Assembly (NCBI GenBank): GCA_031394355.1
Contig: JANNSU010000030.1
Span: forward strand, 1-15,690
Origin: JAEUMY01 sp031394355
Lineage (GTDB): Bacteria; Pseudomonadota; Gammaproteobacteria; Burkholderiales; Usitatibacteraceae
Reading direction: 5' to 3'
DNA: 15,690 nucleotides
Numbering within the stretch: position 1 is the stretch's first letter; each line of letters begins with the position of its first letter. The notes beneath the pieces are model-generated. The model ran no database searches and was not told the DNA's origin. It worked only from the letters and a program-made list of their open reading frames with translations. Of the stretch, positions 13,112 to 15,690 are shown one piece after another. The position numbers were made by a program, and so were the translations under genes.

Positions 13112-14466
13112 TGCAGGCGATCCAGTAGCCGTTGATGAATGTTGTCGAATCCGCCGTTGCTCATGATGAGCACGTGGTCGCCGGGCTTCAGCATGGGCAG
13201 CATGGCGGTGACGAGCACCTCGACATCCTCGAACACGGCGGCCTTGGTGCCAAGCGGCGTCAGCGCACCGGCGACATCCCAGCCCAGATCTTTTGCATAG
13301 CAGAACGTGAAATCCGCACCCGAGAGACTGGGCGCCAGCGCATCCCGCACCGCACCCATTTTCATCGTATTCGAGCGCGGCTCCAGCACTGCGAATATTC
13401 GCTGCGGCGACGTATACGCCGCGACCTTGCGTCGCAGCCCGGCCAGCGTCTCGCGAATCGCGGTCGGGTGGTGGGCAAAGTCATCGTAGACCGTGATGCC
13501 TTTGGCGACGCCACGAACCTCCATCCTGCGTTTCACACCACCGAAACTGGACAGTGCCTCCACTGCAGATTTGGGCGGCACGCCCGCATGCCGTGCGGCG
13601 GCCACGGCGGCCAGCGCGTTCATGGTGTTGTGCGCGCCCGCCATGGGCCAGCTCACCATGCCCTTCGAAACACCGTTCAGCAACACGTCGAACTGCCCCT
13701 CCTCGCCCGCGCGCTTGAAATCCCAGGTGTGCCCGGGCCCGAACGTCTCGATCGGGGTCCAGCAGCCGCGTGACAGCGCCCGGCCCAGCGCCTGCTCCGT
13801 GCCATTGACCACCAGCAGGCCATTGCCCGGCACAGTGCGCACGAGATGGTGAAACTGCCGCTCGATGGACTCGATGTCGGGAAAGATGTCGGCGTGGTCA
13901 TACTCCAGATTGTTCAGGATGGCGGTGCGCGGCCGATACCAGACAAACTTGGAGCGCTTGTCGAAGAAGGCGGTGTCGTATTCATCCGCCTCGACCACAA
14001 AGAAGGGGGAATCGGTCAGCCGGGCAGACACGCCGAAATCCAGCGGCACGCCGCCGATCAGAAATCCCGGGTTGAGTCCGCCCTCTTCCAGCAGCCACGC
14101 GAGGATGGATGACGTCGTGGTCTTGCCATGCGTGCCCGCCACAGCCAGCACCCACTTGTCATGCAACACATGTTCGGCCAGCCATTGCGGCCCCGAGGTG
14201 TACGGCAGGCCGCGATTGAGAATTTCCTCGATGACCGGCTTGCCACGCGTCATCGCGTTGCCGACCACATACATGTCGGCCTTGAAATTGTTCAACTGCT
14301 CCGCGTCGAAGCCCTGATGCAACGTGATGCCCAGCGCCTCCAGCTGCGTGGACATGGGCGGATAGACATTGGCATCGCAGCCCGTGACGGTGTGGCCCGC
14401 CTGTTTGGCGATGGCGGCGATGCCTCCCATGAAGGTGCCGCAGATGCCGAGGATGTGTATGTGCAT
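13108..14466 (-). CDS. mpl: UDP-N-acetylmuramate:L-Ala-D-Glu-meso-DAP ligase (murein recycling)
   Basis: This 452-residue Mur-ligase reattaches recovered murein tripeptide to UDP-MurNAc in the cytosol, so cell-wall peptide is reused. The N-terminal MHIHILGICGTFMGG is characteristic of Mpl rather than MurC. The ATP-binding loop is GTHGKTTT (111-118), followed by VVEADEYDTAFFDKRS (157-172), LNNLEYDHADIF (184-195), AHNTMNALAA and DDFAHHPTAI. The ATG at 14464-14466 is chosen because it gives the family N-terminus and is preceded by GGAAGGG (14473-14479); the frame is open to 14526, but that adds 20 residues overlapping the upstream gene. It starts 16 bp after the small exported Cys-rich protein and overlaps the PhzF-family gene by four bases. 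Complete, with no missing motif. Confidence 0.95.
   Translation of the reverse strand: MHIHILGICGTFMGGIAAIAKQAGHTVTGCDANVYPPMSTQLEALGITLHQGFDAEQLNNFKADMYVVGNAMTRGKPVIEEILNRGLPYTSGPQWLAEHVLHDKWVLAVAGTHGKTTTSSILAWLLEEGGLNPGFLIGGVPLDFGVSARLTDSPFFVVEADEYDTAFFDKRSKFVWYRPRTAILNNLEYDHADIFPDIESIERQFHHLVRTVPGNGLLVVNGTEQALGRALSRGCWTPIETFGPGHTWDFKRAGEEGQFDVLLNGVSKGMVSWPMAGAHNTMNALAAVAAARHAGVPPKSAVEALSSFGGVKRRMEVRGVAKGITVYDDFAHHPTAIRETLAGLRRKVAAYTSPQRIFAVLEPRSNTMKMGAVRDALAPSLSGADFTFCYAKDLGWDVAGALTPLGTKAAVFEDVEVLVTAMLPMLKPGDHVLIMSNGGFDNIHQRLLDRLQ
13391..13402. repeat. GCGAATATTCGC palindrome, copy 6 (in mpl)
   Basis: Exact 12-bp palindrome inside mpl. It is read as Arg-Ile-Phe-Ala, a different frame from the prlC, yqgF and rnb copies. 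Confidence 0.9.
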
Positions 14467-14472
14467 GAAAGG

Positions 14473-14479
14473 CCCTTCC
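14473..14479 (-). promoter_or_regulatory. Ribosome binding site fixing the mpl start
   Basis: GGAAGGG on the minus strand lies six bases before the mpl ATG at 14464-14466, just after the stop codon of the upstream gene. It decides for the shorter mpl start over the open extension to 14526. Confidence 0.65.
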
Positions 14480-14482
14480 GTA

Positions 14483-14833
14483 TCAGCTACGTAACCACGG
14501 CGTTTTGTCGATGAACTGGACGTCAAGTATCCGGCCCGAAGGACTGAAACAGATCCATGCGAGGTAGACCGATTTGCCCAGCTTGGTAGTGAAGGCCTCG
14601 CTTCCCGTGCCCAACGGTTCCGGTGAACTCAGCACGGCAGTGATCGGGCAGCCTCCACGCGGGTCAATTGTCATTGAACAATGACTAGGATGCCCGCAAT
14701 GGGAATAGAAGTGTTCAGCTGCGGCCCGGAACACCTCGGCAGGGGTTGCGCGCCTCTTTCCGTCTGCAGCGTTGTCATTGGCAAGGGCAGCGGAAGCTAC
14801 GAAGCATGAAACTACGAAGGCAAGTCGTCGCAT
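14483..14833 (-). CDS. Small exported cysteine-containing protein of unknown function
   Basis: I do not recognise this 116-residue protein. It starts with a signal peptide (MRRLAFVVSCFVASAALA, likely cleaved before ND), and the mature part of about 98 residues has four cysteines (46, 52, 62, 95) in the patterns CGHPSHC and GGC, suitable for two disulfides in the periplasm. A C-terminal SVYLAWICFSPSGRILDVQF looks like a pair of beta strands. The ATG at 14831-14833 is supported by AAGGAA (14841-14846) seven bases upstream and by the signal peptide; the open frame to 14986 adds 51 residues without a leader-like sequence and was rejected. It is the first gene of the mpl-to-tonB run, 16 bp before mpl. 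Confidence 0.7.
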   Translation of the reverse strand: MRRLAFVVSCFVASAALANDNAADGKRRATPAEVFRAAAEHFYSHCGHPSHCSMTIDPRGGCPITAVLSSPEPLGTGSEAFTTKLGKSVYLAWICFSPSGRILDVQFIDKTPWLRS

Positions 14834-15077
14834 GGATTCATTCCTTGAAAATGAAATGCACCGCGCCCTTGAGATGCACTCCCGGCCGCTGCAAAGCCAG
14901 TGAAAGGTCTCGCTCGGTGAGGACACGGCGAGTTTAGCATCGGCACCCTGTGATCTCCCCTCACATTGTGGGGAAATTCTGGTCACATGAAGGTGCGAAT
15001 TTCTGCGCTAAACTGGCGACCCTTGAATTCGCCAGCGACGATGTCATGTTTGACTCATCGTCCCGACTAAGGCTGCC
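14834..15077. promoter_or_regulatory. Divergent intergenic region upstream of the mpl run and gshA
   Basis: These 244 bp separate the divergent minus-strand unit and gshA, so promoters for both should lie here. TAAACT hexamers preceded by GC occur in both orientations (15009-15014 on plus; about 14932-14937 on minus) and could be -10 elements, but neither has a convincing -35. An inverted repeat CCCCTCACATTGTGGGG (14957-14973), with one T-T mismatch and a CAT loop, lies between them and could be an operator or hairpin. No start codon with a good ribosome site defines a further small gene. All regulatory readings here are inference. Confidence 0.35.
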
Positions 15078-15690
15078 ATGGTTCCGCATCTCACGACATC
15101 CCTCGCCGGGCCGCTGTTGGCCCTGGAAAAACAGATCATTGACGCGCGCCCCGCCATCGAGCGCTGGTTCCGCCTCAAATGGACGGAGCACACCGTGCCG
15201 TTCTATTCCTCGGTCGATTTGCGCAATGCAGGCTACAAGCTGGCGCCCGTGGACACGAACCTCTTTCCAGGCGGCTTCAACAATCTGAATCCGGATTTCA
15301 TGGGCCTTTGCGTGCAGGCAGCCATGTCGGCCGTGCAGAAAATTTGTCCGGACACGCAGCGATTCCTGCTGGTGCCGGAGAATCACACGAGGAATCTGTT
15401 TTACCTGCAGAACGTCGCGACGCTGAAGCGCATTCTGGAAGGGGCGGGATTGCTGGTCCGTATCGGCAGCCTCATTCCCGACCTCACCTCACCGACCGAA
15501 GTGGAGACGGCAGGAGGCGAGAAGCTGTTGCTGGAGCCCGTGCAGCGCAAGGGAAATCGGGTCGGGCTGGACGGCTTCGACCCTTGTGCAGTGCTGCTCA
15601 ACAATGATCTTTCTGCCGGTATCCCCGGCATCCTGCGCGGCATCCAGCAAGCGGTCGTGGCGCCCCGTTACCGCGGGGGGCCCCCGCGGC
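15078..15690 (+). CDS. gshA: Glutamate-cysteine ligase (Acidithiobacillus-type family), 5' part
   Basis: The frame from ATG 15078 reads MVPHLTTSLAGPLLALEKQI and continues for 204 codons to the window end. It carries the family blocks SVDLRNAGYKLAPVDTNLFP, GGFNNLNPDF, LVPENHTRNLFYL and LLNNDLSAGIPGIL. This is the glutamate-cysteine ligase family first described in Acidithiobacillus ferrooxidans and common in betaproteobacteria; it makes gamma-glutamylcysteine, the first step of glutathione synthesis. Members are roughly 430 residues, so about half is missing beyond the window. The last 10 or so residues (RYRGGPPR) depart from the expected PPLHAGW and coincide with a GC-only hairpin, so the very end may be sequence error. 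No strong Shine-Dalgarno precedes the ATG. Confidence 0.88.
   Translation, partial: MVPHLTTSLAGPLLALEKQIIDARPAIERWFRLKWTEHTVPFYSSVDLRNAGYKLAPVDTNLFPGGFNNLNPDFMGLCVQAAMSAVQKICPDTQRFLLVPENHTRNLFYLQNVATLKRILEGAGLLVRIGSLIPDLTSPTEVETAGGEKLLLEPVQRKGNRVGLDGFDPCAVLLNNDLSAGIPGILRGIQQAVVAPRYRGGPPR
15671..15689. repeat. GC-only perfect inverted repeat at the window end
   Basis: CCGCGGGGG and CCCCCGCGG are perfect 9-bp arms around a single G. It lies inside the gshA frame where protein similarity is lost, which suggests a low-quality or artefactual end more than a functional hairpin. Confidence 0.6.

Noticed and set aside
14467..14526. 20-residue N-terminal extension of Mpl
   Set aside because: It overlaps the end of the upstream gene; the ATG at 14466 has GGAAGGG upstream and the typical MHIHILGICG start.
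14834..14986. 51-residue N-terminal extension of the small Cys-rich protein
   Set aside because: The internal ATG at 14833 has a good Shine-Dalgarno and is followed at once by a signal peptide, which must be N-terminal.
14986..15014. A sigma-70 promoter for gshA with TAAACT as -10
   Set aside because: No acceptable -35 hexamer lies 16-18 bp upstream, so I mention it only as a weak possibility in the intergenic entry.
1..15690. CRISPR array, tRNA/rRNA genes, transposase or prophage genes
   Set aside because: No regularly spaced repeats, cloverleaf-type sequence, rRNA sequence or transposase-like or phage-like protein was seen on either strand. The repeated GCGAATATTCGC sites are too short and too irregularly spaced to be a CRISPR array.

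Overview
The window reads as chromosomal DNA of a GC-rich proteobacterium, most likely a betaproteobacterium. The reasons are the yqgE/algH-yqgF-pyrR-pyrB-pyrC' gene order with a non-catalytic dihydroorotase partner, an RNase II-like gene followed by a TonB-family gene, an mpl-to-yqiA run, and a glutamate-cysteine ligase of the family first described in Acidithiobacillus. Most of it is housekeeping DNA. I see no tRNA, rRNA, CRISPR array, prophage or insertion sequence.

Layout. (1) 1-1225, minus: RTX (hemolysin-type calcium-binding) repeats abruptly joined, out of frame, to the N-terminal part of oligopeptidase A (prlC). This is a genuine rearrangement or an assembly chimera. (2) 1357-2145, minus: an exported, AT-richer protein with a weak parvulin-like C-terminus. 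(3) 2206-6321, minus: a compact pyrimidine operon, algH-yqgF-pyrR-pyrB, in which each stop codon overlaps the next start codon, followed by pyrC' after a 285-bp spacer filled with dispersed repeats. (4) 6362-7804, plus: a class I DNA photolyase, divergent from algH with only 40 bp between them and convergent with the next block. (5) 7834-14833, minus: a probable long transcription unit, in transcription order a small exported Cys-rich protein, mpl (murein tripeptide recycling), a PhzF-family protein, a YqiA-like esterase, a four-helix membrane protein, a small exported protein, an RNase II-like exonuclease and a TonB-family protein. (6) 15078 to the end, plus: the 5' part of gshA, running into a GC-only hairpin at the window edge.

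Functionally, block 3 makes the pyrimidine precursor carbamoyl-aspartate: PyrC' is expected to be a structural partner of aspartate transcarbamoylase, because the metal-binding histidines of a true dihydroorotase are missing. Block 5 combines cell-wall recycling with RNA decay and envelope functions.

The most unusual signal is not a gene. The 12-bp palindrome GCGAATATTCGC occurs five times exactly and once with one mismatch in 15.7 kb, mostly inside unrelated genes and in two reading frames. Base composition predicts far fewer than one. It looks like a highly iterated palindrome, comparable in kind to cyanobacterial HIP1 but with a different sequence.
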